Of a stretch of DNA of 64,000 nucleotides, positions 41,363 through 50,369 are shown in pieces (within the stretch, counting starts at the first letter, position 1; the number at the start of each line of letters is the position of its first letter). The translations under genes were made by a program, and so were the position numbers. Source of the stretch: Haladaptatus sp. ZSTT2 (GTDB lineage: Archaea; Halobacteriota; Halobacteria; Halobacteriales; Halococcaceae); contig NZ_JBAMHQ010000001.1 of assembly GCF_037081775.1 (NCBI RefSeq), positions 1,302,001-1,366,000 on the forward strand, given 5' to 3'. The notes below the pieces were generated by a model that worked only from the letters and a program-made list of their open reading frames with translations, had not been told where the DNA came from and searched no databases.

Positions 41363-42181
41363 CTGATAGCGCTCGCCGTCGATAGCGAGCGGGTCTTCGA
41401 ATGCCTCTTCGACGGGGTAGTAGTGGGCGATGTGGACGAGGCGGGTGAGTTCTGCGTTCAACTCGTTGCCGAGAGCAATCGCCCCTTCGCGGGTCATGTG
41501 TTTCGACCCGAAGGTGCGCGGATTCCCGTCGTCGTCGTGGTGGTCGCCGCCAGCCGGGTGGTGTTCTGAGAGGTGGCCGGGGACGATGCCGTCTGCAAGT
41601 AAGAGGTCGGGGTCGGCGAGCAACTCACGGGACTGTGTGGGCATATCAAAGCTCGTATCACCGGAAATCGAGAGTTTCGCGCCGGTCTTCGGGTCTTCGA
41701 CGACGACACCATAACAGAGCAGCGGCGGGTGGTCAACCGGGACGAACGTCACGTCGAACCCACAGAGACGCTGGGTCTCGAAGGGCAGAACGTCGTGAAC
41801 GGTGACGGCGCGCAGGTAGTCGAACTTCTGTCGAATCGTCTCGGCGACGCTCTCGCCGGTGACGGGGTCTATCTCCGCACCCGCGTACACCGGCAGGTCA
41901 GAGAGGAGGCGATAGGCGTTCCCGAGCCCGTCGACGTGGTCGAAGTGGATGTGGGTGATAAGCGCCACGTCCGGGAGCGGGAGGTCGTTCGTGAGAAACT
42001 GGTGGCGAAAGTCCGGACTCACGTCTACGAGCAGGGTTTCGTCGGTGCGTTCGTTGTAAACGTGCACGGAAAAGCGACTGCGGTGGACGCCGCGCTCCCG
42101 GGCCTCCTCGCAGGTATCACAGCCACAGTTCGGGGTGGGCGTCCCCGTCGTGTCGCCGGTGCCAAGGAGCGTGACCTGCAT
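41357..42181 (-). CDS. Metallo-beta-lactamase fold hydrolase (PhnP-like)
   Basis: A 274-residue MBL-fold enzyme. MQVTLLGTGDTTGTPTPNCG leads in, CGCDTCEEAR forms an N-terminal cysteine pair as in PhnP, and ITHIHFDHVDGLG is the metal motif HxHxDH; SGDTSFDM and VHIAHYYPVEEA hold later ligands. Relatives include cyclic phosphodiesterases and PQQ-pathway PqqB. A His-rich insertion SEHHPAGGDHHDDDG near residue 205 is unusual. The ATG shares one base with the stop of the AAA ATPase gene, so the two are co-translated. Confidence 0.87.
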   Translation of the reverse strand: MQVTLLGTGDTTGTPTPNCGCDTCEEARERGVHRSRFSVHVYNERTDETLLVDVSPDFRHQFLTNDLPLPDVALITHIHFDHVDGLGNAYRLLSDLPVYAGAEIDPVTGESVAETIRQKFDYLRAVTVHDVLPFETQRLCGFDVTFVPVDHPPLLCYGVVVEDPKTGAKLSISGDTSFDMPTQSRELLADPDLLLADGIVPGHLSEHHPAGGDHHDDDGNPRTFGSKHMTREGAIALGNELNAELTRLVHIAHYYPVEEAFEDPLAIDGERYQL

Positions 42182-43551
42182 CAGTCGTGACTGTGGTCGT
42201 GATCGTGGTCGTGATCGTGGTCGTGGTCGTGGCCTGAATCGGACCCGCCGGGCATGTCGCTGCCGCCCGCGATGAGCGCGTCGTGGTCGCCGTTCATCAT
42301 GTCTAAGTCTTTCAGCGTGTCGCGCTCCTCGAAGTCGGTGATGGCGTCTAAGAGGTCTTGTTGGGTAAGCACCATTCGCTCTTCGGTCAGCGCTTCGAGC
42401 ACGGCTTCGCGCATCACGAGCCGGAGGTCGCTCCCGGTGAGACCCTCGGTGAGTTCTGCGACCTCGTCCGGGTCGAAGTCCACAATCTCCATGTTGCGAG
42501 TGATGAGCCAGAGGATGTCAGAACGCATCTGCCGGTCTGGTTTCGGGAAGTTCACAATCTCGTCGAAGCGCCGCCACGCCGCCGCGTCGAGTTGGTCTGG
42601 GTGGTTCGTCGCGCCAATGAGGAGCACGTCGTCTTGAATCAGGCTGATGTTGTCGATGGACTTGAGCAGGGTGTTCACCGCACGCTTGATGGCGGCGTGC
42701 TCGTCCGACGCCCGCGTTTTCGCGACGAAGTCGAACTCGTCCATGAACAAGACACACGGCGAGAGGCGCTTTGCCACCTCGAACGTTTTCTCGACGTTTT
42801 TGGCCGTCTCACCGAGGTACTGGCTCGTAATCATCGAGAGTTTGACCTCGACAAAGGGCAGGTCGAGTTCGTGGGCGAGCGCGCGCGCCGTCGTCGTCTT
42901 CCCGGTTCCCGGTGGCCCGACGTAGAGGAGCTTTCCGATTTCGCGGAGGCCGATTTGGGCGAGGTAATCGCGGTGCTCGATGGCCTTCATAATCTTCAGA
43001 ATCTCGCCTTCCTGGTCTGCGGTGAGGACGAGGTCATCGAGACTCATGTCGATTTCCTCGGGCGCGAGGATGTCCACGAGGTCGAGCATCTCCTCTTCTT
43101 CCTCGCTCTCAAAGTACTCCTCTAAGAGGCTGTCAATCCAGACGCGGTCTGCGCGCAGGGGACGGTTCTGTGCCCGGGAGTGTTCGTAATCGAGGTCCTC
43201 GACCTCGTCTTCGAACGTGGCGGCGAGGGTGGGGACTTCCATGATGCGCTCTGGCCCGGCGCGGTCGAGATACCACTGCTTTGCGAGGTCGATTTCGGTG
43301 AGCTTGATGACCTGATTGAAGTCATCAAAGTCAGTGAACATCAGACCCGAGACCGCCTCCCACGGGTGTTCGACGCCGGTGGCCGCGGCGGCCTTTTTCA
43401 GGGTCGACGGAAGCGGGCGCTCGATACCCTCCTCACCCCAGAAAACCCGGCGATAGCGGGGTGGCAGGTCGTTCTCGTCGCGGTCGCGGTCTTGGTTGTA
43501 GAGATGTGTCGTCAACAAGAACTCAACGACGGAAAGCTCCGGGCTGCTCAT
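42181..43551 (-). CDS. AAA+ ATPase with histidine-aspartate tail
   Basis: A 456-residue classical AAA ATPase of the Cdc48/proteasome-regulator type. Walker A is VGPPGTGKTTTARALAHEL (about residue 212), Walker B CVLFMDEFDFVA, sensor 1 LLIGATNHPDQLD, and the RRFDEIVNFPKPD segment contains arginine-finger positions. The first 180 residues are a distinct acidic domain. The C-terminus is GHDHDHDHDHDHDHDHSHD, a simple repeat likely to bind metal ions, and an in-frame microsatellite in DNA (42184-42233). It is directly coupled to the metal-dependent MBL hydrolase downstream. Confidence 0.88.
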   Translation of the reverse strand: MSSPELSVVEFLLTTHLYNQDRDRDENDLPPRYRRVFWGEEGIERPLPSTLKKAAAATGVEHPWEAVSGLMFTDFDDFNQVIKLTEIDLAKQWYLDRAGPERIMEVPTLAATFEDEVEDLDYEHSRAQNRPLRADRVWIDSLLEEYFESEEEEEMLDLVDILAPEEIDMSLDDLVLTADQEGEILKIMKAIEHRDYLAQIGLREIGKLLYVGPPGTGKTTTARALAHELDLPFVEVKLSMITSQYLGETAKNVEKTFEVAKRLSPCVLFMDEFDFVAKTRASDEHAAIKRAVNTLLKSIDNISLIQDDVLLIGATNHPDQLDAAAWRRFDEIVNFPKPDRQMRSDILWLITRNMEIVDFDPDEVAELTEGLTGSDLRLVMREAVLEALTEERMVLTQQDLLDAITDFEERDTLKDLDMMNGDHDALIAGGSDMPGGSDSGHDHDHDHDHDHDHSHD

Positions 43552-43668
43552 TCTCGGGGGATTAAGGGGGCGAGTGGCATAAGACCGTCGAACGGCCTCA
43601 ATAAACTCAGCACACTCGCACTGTGGGTTCGCGTGCCTTTAACAAACACCAAGCCCCTACGTACTCAC

Positions 43669-44805
43669 ATGGCAGACACCACTCCCGTCATCGTACAGGC
43701 GCTGAGAACCCCGCAAGGGAAAGACGGTGGCGTGTTCGCAGACGTCCGCGCAGAAGACCTCTCGATTCCACTCATAAACGAGATTCTCGCGCGAACGAAT
43801 CTCGGTGGCGACGAGATTGACGACCTCATGTGGGGCTGTGCCCAACAGCGCGGCGAGCAGGGCAACAACATGGCGCGCGTCATCGCCCTGCTCTCGGAGC
43901 TCGGCGAATCCGTCCCGGCGACGACCATCAACCGCTGGTGTGCGTCCTCGATGCAGGCGGTCATCTCCGCCTCCGACGCCATCCGCGCCGGCCAACGCGA
44001 TGCCATCATCGCAGGCGGCGTCGAGAACATGTCCCGCGTCCCGATGGGCGGCAACACGCACAACACCCATCCGCGGATGAACGACCTGTACAACGTCGCA
44101 GAACTCGACATGGGTATGACCGCAGAGAAGGTCGCAGAGGAGTACGACATCACCCGCGAGATGCAAGACGAGTTCGCCGCCCGCAGCCAGCAACGGGCCG
44201 TCGAAGCCACCGAATCCGGCCGCTTCGAAGACGAAATCGTCCCCATCGACAACGGCGAGGAGAAGATCACGAAAGACGAAGGCCTCCGCCCGGGGACGAC
44301 CGCCGAAAAGCTCGCCGGACTCCCCACCGTGTTCAAGGCAGACGGTACGGTCACGCCGGGGAACGCCTCCCAGATTTCAGACGGTGCGTCCGCCTTGCTC
44401 ATCACTTCGAAGGCGTTCGCAGACGAACACGACTTAGACATCCTCGCGGAGGTCGGCAACAACAACGTCGCGGGCGTTGACCCGACCGTGATGGGCATCG
44501 GTCCCGTCCCCGCAACGCGCGGCCTGCTCGAACGCTCCGGACGCGACATCGACGAGTACGACCTCGTCGAAATCAACGAAGCGTTCGCAAGCCAGTGTGT
44601 CTACTCCGCAAACGAACTCGGCATCGACCAGGACATCCTCAACGTGAACGGCGGCGCAATCGCCATCGGGCACCCGCTTGGGGCGAGTGGCGCACGGCTC
44701 CCGGTCACCCTCATCCACGAGATGATAAAACAGGACGTAGACCTCGGCCTCGCCACCCTCTGTGTCGGCTTCGGTCAGGGTGCGGCCATCGAGTTCAGCC
44801 GGTAG
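43669..44805 (+). CDS. Thiolase (acetyl-CoA C-acyltransferase)
   Basis: A 378-residue biosynthetic or degradative thiolase. The acylated cysteine is in [14 protein letters not shown] (about residue 87), the loop [14 protein letters not shown] follows, and the C-terminal catalytic motifs are [20 protein letters not shown] and [13 protein letters not shown]. It differs from the archaeal mevalonate-pathway thiolase/HMGS fusion group, and looks like a FadA-like enzyme. Start at ATG 43669; upstream frame lacks protein character. Confidence 0.92.
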   Translation: MADTTPVIVQALRTPQGKDGGVFADVRAEDLSIPLINEILARTNLGGDEIDDLMWGCAQQRGEQGNNMARVIALLSELGESVPATTINRWCASSMQAVISASDAIRAGQRDAIIAGGVENMSRVPMGGNTHNTHPRMNDLYNVAELDMGMTAEKVAEEYDITREMQDEFAARSQQRAVEATESGRFEDEIVPIDNGEEKITKDEGLRPGTTAEKLAGLPTVFKADGTVTPGNASQISDGASALLITSKAFADEHDLDILAEVGNNNVAGVDPTVMGIGPVPATRGLLERSGRDIDEYDLVEINEAFASQCVYSANELGIDQDILNVNGGAIAIGHPLGASGARLPVTLIHEMIKQDVDLGLATLCVGFGQGAAIEFSR

Positions 44806-45197
44806 AGCCACACCGACCGCCGCGCTCGAATATTTTTCTGCGCTCGACACCGCCAACCTGTGTGCCGAGCATGCGCGTGTTCACGTATCGCGGGCCACCA
44901 CGCACGTCGCGCCACCGAACGAAATCCCCACGTTCGGCCAGAAAAGCGCGGTGAAACTGAACAGAATATGTGATAAAACAGTATCATCGCCATTGTAAAC
45001 CGAACGTGCGTCGGCAAACCCAAGGTATAATTTTAGATAGGAAATGATTATCGTTTTATTCTGTAACAGGCTAAGACCCCATCCTCAAGGAGCGACCGCA
45101 GGGAGCGAGTAGGGTGGGGATACAGCCGTACACAATTTCCACAACTACCATGCGAAAGATAGTCACCCTCATATAGAATTACATCTTAGAAAACAGT
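44806..45197. other. Region upstream of tnpB with A/T-rich block and hairpin
   Basis: About 390 bases. The first 190 bases continue at high GC with no convincing ORF. From about 44960 to 45070 the sequence turns A/T-rich, then a strong hairpin stands at 45077-45119. The final 78 bases before tnpB are moderately A/T-rich and could hold its promoter. Confidence 0.5.
45077..45119 (+). repeat. Left hairpin of the TnpB unit
   Basis: CCCC-A-TCCTC at the start pairs with GTAGGGTGGGG at the end, enclosing AGGAGCGACCGCAGGGAGCG. It has the same frame of conserved words (CCCCRTCCTCAA and GTAGGGYGGGG) as the hairpin after the tnpB stop. It may be the left terminal structure of the element or the remnant right end of an earlier copy. 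Confidence 0.6.
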
Positions 45198-46436
45198 GTG
45201 ATAACCTACAAGTATCGGCTCCATCCCACCGATGAGATGGCCGACTCGTTGCTCTCGCAACTTGATACTTGTAGGCAACTCTACAACCATACCCGATACT
45301 CCTACACGGTCGCACCAGATGACGACAAACCCTCTGATGTTGACCAGAAAAACCAACTTCCCGCCTTGAAGAAACAGTGGACTGACCTCAAAACCGTCCA
45401 CTCGAAAGTTTTGCAAGAGACAGTTGAACGGTTCTACCGCAACCTCTCAAACCTCAGCAAGACAAAGCAAAGCGGAAACCGTGTTGGGTGGTTAAAGTGG
45501 CAACGACCACGAGAGTATCGCTCGATGACCTTCGTCCAATCAGGCTTCGAACTCAATCACACGAGTGGCCACGACGAACCATCGACGCTGTGGTTGTCGA
45601 AGATTGGGCATGTCCCAATCACGTATCACCGACCAATTCCAAGCGGAGAAATCAAACGAATCACCGTCAAGCACACGCCCGCCGACGAGTGGTATGCGTG
45701 CGTGATGATAGACGAAGCCGCTGAACCACCAGAGAAACCTGCTGTCGATGAGATTCCAGCAGAGGAAATGGTAGGTATCGACGTAGGCATCCTCTCGTAC
45801 ACACACGACACAACTGGTCTTTCAGTCAGCAGTCTCGATGTGTCGGAGACGCAAGAGCGATTGGAGCGAGAACAACGCTCGTTGTCTCGGAAACAACACG
45901 GCTCGAACAATTACGAGAAACAACGAGTGAAAGTGGCGAAGATGCATTCTCGGTTGAAGCGCCAACGCCACGACTTCTTGCACAAACTGTCTCGATACTA
46001 CGTGGAGAACTATTCGTTCATTGCCGTCGAAGACTTGAACGTTGCCGGGTTGATGACCCAAGACCGCAACAGTCGTAACACGGCCCATGCGTCGTGGAGG
46101 ACGTTCCTCGATATGCTTGCGTACAAAGCTAAGCGAGCGGGTGTTCACGTCGTGCAAGTAGACCCGAAAGATACGACCAAAGCCTGTTCTGCTTGTGGCG
46201 TGAAAACCAAGAAGCCGCTCTGGGTTCGAGAACACTCATGCCCGTCCTGTGGGTTCACGGCTGACCGTGATTGGAATGCATCGGTGAATATTCTGAACAA
46301 GGCTCTTTCTCAAGTAGGAGTGGGATACTCCGAATCAACGCCTGTGGAGACTGCCCTCCCTGTGGATACCACTTCGGTGTCTGCAAAGGGTGTCGTAGAA
46401 GCAGGAAGCCCCGTCCTCAACGCACGTAGTGCGTAG
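45198..46436 (+). CDS. tnpB: TnpB, RNA-guided endonuclease-like transposon protein
   Basis: A 412-residue OrfB/TnpB protein, ancestor-type of Cas12 nucleases. It starts with VITYKYRLHPTDEMADSLLS from a GTG at 45198. The RuvC-like acids are in EMVGIDVGILSYTHDTTG (Asp near residue 194), FIAVEDLNVAGLM (Glu near 279) and CGFTADRDWNASVNI (Asp near 354); the zinc finger is CSACGVKTKKPLW followed by CPSCGF. All catalytic positions seem intact and the frame is unbroken, so it may be active. The last codons overlap the right-end hairpin. No TnpA accompanies it. Confidence 0.93.
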   Translation: MITYKYRLHPTDEMADSLLSQLDTCRQLYNHTRYSYTVAPDDDKPSDVDQKNQLPALKKQWTDLKTVHSKVLQETVERFYRNLSNLSKTKQSGNRVGWLKWQRPREYRSMTFVQSGFELNHTSGHDEPSTLWLSKIGHVPITYHRPIPSGEIKRITVKHTPADEWYACVMIDEAAEPPEKPAVDEIPAEEMVGIDVGILSYTHDTTGLSVSSLDVSETQERLEREQRSLSRKQHGSNNYEKQRVKVAKMHSRLKRQRHDFLHKLSRYYVENYSFIAVEDLNVAGLMTQDRNSRNTAHASWRTFLDMLAYKAKRAGVHVVQVDPKDTTKACSACGVKTKKPLWVREHSCPSCGFTADRDWNASVNILNKALSQVGVGYSESTPVETALPVDTTSVSAKGVVEAGSPVLNARSA

Positions 46437-46443
46437 GGCGGGG
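46409..46443 (+). ncRNA. Right-end hairpin, likely 3' part of an omega-RNA
   Basis: CCCCGTCC at 46409-46416 pairs with GGGCGGGG at 46436-46443 (one G-T pair), and the interior CGCAC-GTA-GTGCG makes a second stem at 46421-46433. It overlaps the tnpB stop codon (46434-46436). In TnpB systems the guide RNA scaffold derives from the gene's 3' end and this right end, with the guide taken from the flanking sequence; here that would begin shortly after about 46444. Confidence 0.6.
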
Positions 46444-46648
46444 TAGTTCACTGCTGGCGTCAGTCACACTCTTTCGTGCAATACTATCGTTGCGTCAACC
46501 TATTCGCCTATTTGTTTGACAAATGTATGTTTCTTAAAGGTGCGGGTGAGGGTCAGTGAACGGCCCTGCTGTTGGGTGGGGTGGGGGCGATGTCCAGCCG
46601 GGTGAATGTGACGGTGTCACGGTGACCGATGACTGAGAGGCAGGTGTG
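46444..46648. other. Spacer between the TnpB unit and mobA
   Basis: About 205 bases. An A/T-rich stretch at 46490-46535 with TTTGTTTGAC and TGTATGTTTCTTAAA-type words is likely the promoter area for the mobA gene. No ORF or repeat recognised. Confidence 0.4.
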
Positions 46649-47263
46649 ATGAAACCGGACACGGGGCGTGCCGGAATCATCCTTGCAGGAGGTCGATCGA
46701 AACGGTTCGACCAGCGAGACAAAGCGACGGCAACCCTCGACGGCACGCCGCTCGTCTGCTACGTCGTAGAGGCGCTTGCCCCCGTAGTTGACGAGGTTAT
46801 CATCAACTGCAGACGACCACAACGCGATGCGATCGCGGCGGCGATAGGCGACCAGCCCGTCCAGTTTGCAGAAGACCGGATTCCAGACCGCGGCCCCGTC
46901 GCGGGACTGCAGACCGGGCTGCACGCGACGACGGCGAAGTACGCGGCGGTCGTTGCCTGTGATATGCCCTTTGTCGCCGCCGGATTCTTGAACTTCCTGT
47001 TCGCGCGGGCGAACCACCGGACGGGGGCGGTGGCCAGAGTACGCGGACGCATCACCCCCCTCCCTGCGGTCGTCCACGTCCGGGCGGCACAAGCCGCCTG
47101 CACACAGGCGCTCACCGAACGCGACGGGCGACTGGACGACCTCATCGTCCTGCTCGACCCGGAGGTGGTCTCAGAGCAAACCGCCACCGCTCACGCCGGA
47201 CCGGATGCCTTCTGGAACATCGACACACGGGCGGACTTACTGGGGGCGAGCGAGCGGGTCTGA
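46649..47263 (+). CDS. mobA: Molybdenum cofactor guanylyltransferase
   Basis: A 204-residue nucleotidyltransferase attaching GMP to molybdopterin to make the bis-MGD form used by DMSO-reductase-family enzymes. GIILAGGRSKRFDQRDKATA is the GTP-binding signature (LAGGxSxRxGxDK), followed by RIPDRGPVAGLQTGL and AVVACDMPFVAAGFL as in MobA. The glycine before DK is replaced by glutamine-arginine in this sequence (FDQRDK), a mild deviation. ATG at 46649; a GTG directly upstream (46646) would add one residue. Together with MoaE, TupABC and MOT1 it points to active molybdo- or tungsto-enzymes. Confidence 0.85.
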   Translation: MKPDTGRAGIILAGGRSKRFDQRDKATATLDGTPLVCYVVEALAPVVDEVIINCRRPQRDAIAAAIGDQPVQFAEDRIPDRGPVAGLQTGLHATTAKYAAVVACDMPFVAAGFLNFLFARANHRTGAVARVRGRITPLPAVVHVRAAQAACTQALTERDGRLDDLIVLLDPEVVSEQTATAHAGPDAFWNIDTRADLLGASERV

Positions 47264-47309
47264 CCGCCGGCGTCACAATCGTTATCGCCCGCGCTCTCGA
47301 AGCGCCGCT

Positions 47310-48332
47310 ATGCACCTTTCGGGCTACGCCCACGAACCCGGACGCCACTGTGGGTCGACCTCGCTTCGCAATCTCTCGTCCTACTACGACTGGGGCCTTT
47401 CTGAAGCCGAAAGCTTCGGTCTCGCTTCGGGACTCGGCTTTACCTACCTCCACATCTCTGACTCACCCTACCGCATCTTTCTCGGCCGCCCCCTCTGGAT
47501 GGAGTCGGCGTTTTTCGCCAATTGCGACATCCCGCACATCGAACGCGAGGGACAAGAAAAAGCCGACGCGTGGGACGCCGTCGAAACCGCCATCGACGCC
47601 GACAAGCCGGTCATGGCGTTTGTCGATTTGTTCTATCTCGAGTATTACGGCACGGACACCCACTTTGCGCCCCACATCGTCCTCCTCGTGGGATACGACG
47701 AGGAGTCGGTGACGATTTCCGATAGTGAGTTCAGCGAGGTGCAAACCGTCTCCCGCGAGGATTTCGAGCAGGCGTGGACCTCGCAGGCGATGGTGCCCCT
47801 CTCCCGGCGGTACATCGTCGTCACCGACCCCGAACCACGCGCCTCACTGGAAGACGCAGGGCGGCACGCAATCCAGACCACGGTTGCGTACATGCAAAAC
47901 CCAGACACCTCGCCGTGGCCCCTCGGTGACGTTTCCGCGACCCACGGACTCGCCGGGATTCACGAGTTCGCCGCAGAACTCCCCGAATTCACAGCCCTCG
48001 GGGAGTTGGCCGAAGTCACGTGGACGGCGCGCTTTGCCTACCAGATGGTTGAGCGCCGGGGAACCGGTGGCGGGTCGTTCAGACGGCTCTACGCCGGATT
48101 TCTCGACTCGGTGGCCGACGTACTCCCTGAAATCTCCACCAGTCACGGCGAGCGAATGCACGAGATTGCCGACGACTGGACGGCGGTTGGCGCTAAGTTC
48201 AAAACCGCGAGCAGGGCAGAGAACGAGGCTGAGTTGCGCGAGCAGTTTGGTGAGATTAGCGACGACGTTGCCGACCTCGCCGCGAAAGAAGACGCGCTCA
48301 TCGCAGCCCTCTCCGACGCACTCTCGGAGTGA
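47310..48332 (+). CDS. BtrH N-terminal/DUF4872-like protein
   Basis: A 340-residue protein. MHLSGYAHEPGRHCGSTSLR resembles the N-terminus of butirosin biosynthesis protein BtrH, a cysteine-dependent acyltransferase-like fold: Cys14 sits in GRHCGSTSLRN and a histidine in FAPHIVLLVGYDEESVTISD (about residue 124) may complete the pair. The following segment PLSRRYIVVTDP leads to a helical C-terminal domain (DUF4872 in some annotations). In the antibiotic pathway BtrH moves an acyl chain from a carrier protein; here no carrier or biosynthetic cluster is nearby, so the role is unknown. Confidence 0.72.
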   Translation: MHLSGYAHEPGRHCGSTSLRNLSSYYDWGLSEAESFGLASGLGFTYLHISDSPYRIFLGRPLWMESAFFANCDIPHIEREGQEKADAWDAVETAIDADKPVMAFVDLFYLEYYGTDTHFAPHIVLLVGYDEESVTISDSEFSEVQTVSREDFEQAWTSQAMVPLSRRYIVVTDPEPRASLEDAGRHAIQTTVAYMQNPDTSPWPLGDVSATHGLAGIHEFAAELPEFTALGELAEVTWTARFAYQMVERRGTGGGSFRRLYAGFLDSVADVLPEISTSHGERMHEIADDWTAVGAKFKTASRAENEAELREQFGEISDDVADLAAKEDALIAALSDALSE

Positions 48333-48357
48333 GGAAAGGCAGAGAAAAACCGCCGAT

Positions 48358-50220
48358 TCAGTCGTGCGGGTGGAACGTCTTGAGCGCCTGGCGAACGGAC
48401 TCTTTGCGCCCGAGCAGCGTGACGTGGTCGCCGTTTTGGAGGGTGAAGTCCTCATCTGGCATCTGGTTTTTCCCGTCACGGCTCACGAGTGCGATGAGGA
48501 CGCCGTCGGGGAGTTCGACGTCGATTTCGCCGATGGTCTTGCCCACGAGGTCCTCTGCCGTGACTTCGGTCTCTTGGACGTCGCCAGAGCGCCCGATTTC
48601 GGTCATCCAGTTCGAGAGCGCGGGCCGCTCGATGAGGTTGTCGAGGGCGTAGGCGGTTGCGAGCGCCGAAGAGATGGTGCGCACGCCGAGTTCCTCGAAC
48701 GCATCGACGTTGTCGGGGTTGTTTGCCCGCGCCATGATGCGGTCGATGCCGAACTTCGAACTCGCCAGTTGCGAGACGAGCAGGTTCACGTCGTCGTCGC
48801 CGGTGGCGGCGACGATGGTTTTGGCGTTGTCCGCCCCCGCAGAGCGCAACACGTCCGTGTCGGTGCCGTCGCCGTTGTGGACGGTATAGCCCGCGTCGCG
48901 GGCTATTTGGAGCACCGAGCTGTCTTGTTCGATAATCACTACATTCTCGCCACGGTCGACAAGGCGTTCGGCGAGCGCGCGGCCCACCTTTCCGCCGCCG
49001 ACGATAATTACGCGCATTGGAATCACGTCCAGATATTCTGCGATGTACCGAGCGAAGCCACCCTCGAACACAACGGTCATGAGGATGACCAGAAACACCG
49101 TGCCGACAAGCACGGTCGCCGCCTCGTCTAAGCCCTGTGCCTGCAGTTCAACGGCGAACAGCGTCGCCACGGAGGCGGGGATAATCCCGCGCGGGCCGAC
49201 GAAGCTCATGAACAACTTTTCGCCCTGCGTAAAGCGGTCACCTCGCGTCGAGACGAACACGAGTATCGGGCGGATGATGAGCGCGACGGCGAACACGACG
49301 ACGAGGCCGCGCACCCCGAGTCCGAGCAGCGTCTCGAAGTCGAGCAGCGCCGCGAGGGCGATGAACACGAACGACAACACGAGCAGCGTGATGTCGCCTT
49401 TGAACTCGGAGATTTGCTCCTCGTAGGGCACGTCCGTGTTGCCGAGGAGGATGCCCGCGGTCGCGACCGCCGCGATGCCCGCCTCTGTGCGGACGGCGTC
49501 CGCGGCGGCGAAGGCCACGAGTGCCCCCGCGAGCGTGAGCAGCCGGGCGTTTTGTGGGGCGTTCGCGGGAGAGAGGTCGACGTACCGGAGCAGGTACCAG
49601 AGCACCGCGGCGACCACCGCACCGACGATCATCCCGACACCGAGGCGTTCGATGAACAGTTGCACGAATTCGAACGGCGTTGCATCGCCGACGAGGAGAA
49701 TCTCGAAGACGACGACCGCGATGATGGCCGCCGTCACGTCGTTTACAATGCCTTCGGTTTCGAGCGCCGTCGCCACGCGGTCGCGGACGGGGACGACGAC
49801 GAGAATTGGGGCGATGACCGTCGGCCCGGTTGCGACCAACAGCGCGCCGACGAGTGCGGCGACCGTCCACGACACGCCGAGGGCGACGTGGACGATGGCC
49901 GCGGTTCCGGCGAGGGCGATGGCCGCCCCGACGGTGACGAGGCGAATGGTCGCGGCCGGAGCCTCCCGGAGGTTGTTAATCCGTAGGTGAAACGCCCCCT
50001 CGAAGACGATGATGGCCACGGAGAGGCCGACAATCGTCGAGAGGCCACTGCCGAACGATTCGCGGGTGACGAAGCCGAGTCCCTCCGGCCCGAGGAGGAT
50101 TCCCGAGGCGATGAGGAAGATGATACTCGGCACCCGGAATCGATCTGCGAGCACCTGCGCGCCGACGCCGATGCCGATGATTGCGGCGACGAGCGGAATC
50201 AACGAGCCGCCTTCTGCCAC
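48358..50220 (-). CDS. CPA1-type Na+(K+)/H+ antiporter with RCK domains
   Basis: A membrane antiporter of about 620 residues with about 12 helices (LIPLVAAIIGIGVGAQVLAD onward), the ion-binding region ALVGALLVATGPTVIAPILV and FVGPRGIIPASVATL as in NhaP/KefB-like carriers. After residue about 400 a TrkA-N Rossmann domain begins (MRVIIVGGGKVGRALAERLV), then TrkA-C (VGKTIGEIDVELPDGVLIAL and NGDHVTLLGRKESV), so transport is probably gated by a nucleotide. The start is uncertain: GTG at 50220 gives the family-like N-terminus; the open frame reaches a GTG at 50286. It lies convergent with the BtrH-like gene. Confidence 0.87.
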   Translation of the reverse strand: MAEGGSLIPLVAAIIGIGVGAQVLADRFRVPSIIFLIASGILLGPEGLGFVTRESFGSGLSTIVGLSVAIIVFEGAFHLRINNLREAPAATIRLVTVGAAIALAGTAAIVHVALGVSWTVAALVGALLVATGPTVIAPILVVVPVRDRVATALETEGIVNDVTAAIIAVVVFEILLVGDATPFEFVQLFIERLGVGMIVGAVVAAVLWYLLRYVDLSPANAPQNARLLTLAGALVAFAAADAVRTEAGIAAVATAGILLGNTDVPYEEQISEFKGDITLLVLSFVFIALAALLDFETLLGLGVRGLVVVFAVALIIRPILVFVSTRGDRFTQGEKLFMSFVGPRGIIPASVATLFAVELQAQGLDEAATVLVGTVFLVILMTVVFEGGFARYIAEYLDVIPMRVIIVGGGKVGRALAERLVDRGENVVIIEQDSSVLQIARDAGYTVHNGDGTDTDVLRSAGADNAKTIVAATGDDDVNLLVSQLASSKFGIDRIMARANNPDNVDAFEELGVRTISSALATAYALDNLIERPALSNWMTEIGRSGDVQETEVTAEDLVGKTIGEIDVELPDGVLIALVSRDGKNQMPDEDFTLQNGDHVTLLGRKESVRQALKTFHPHD

Positions 50221-50369
50221 AGTGTTTCCTCCATTAGTCGCGGTAACGGACGGACGAGTGATAAGGGCACCTCTTCGCGTGGCCACTAATCGGCAGACAT
50301 CGCCGCTACATTGGTCTCAGCACGCGCCAAAATCAGATGATATGTTTCCGAACCATCTGTTATCCGGGC

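Larger units (their letters stand above)
45077..46443 (+). mobile_element. Solitary TnpB element (IS200/IS605, IS1341-type)
   Basis: The unit consists of a tnpB gene (45198-46436) flanked by two similar hairpins (45077-45119 and 46409-46443) in the same orientation. No tnpA is present, as in IS1341-type elements. Exact ends cannot be fixed by eye; the right end should lie a few bases beyond 46443. Base composition of the gene is lower in GC than neighbours, consistent with a transferred element. Confidence 0.75.

Noticed and set aside
42184-42233. Short tandem repeat GTCGTGATCGTG resembling a CRISPR or satellite
   Set aside because: It is the coding microsatellite for the His-Asp tail of the AAA ATPase, in frame and without spacers.
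47725-49131. 468-residue plus-strand open frame spanning mobA-BtrH-antiporter region
   Set aside because: Overlaps two confident genes in other frames; composition atypical.
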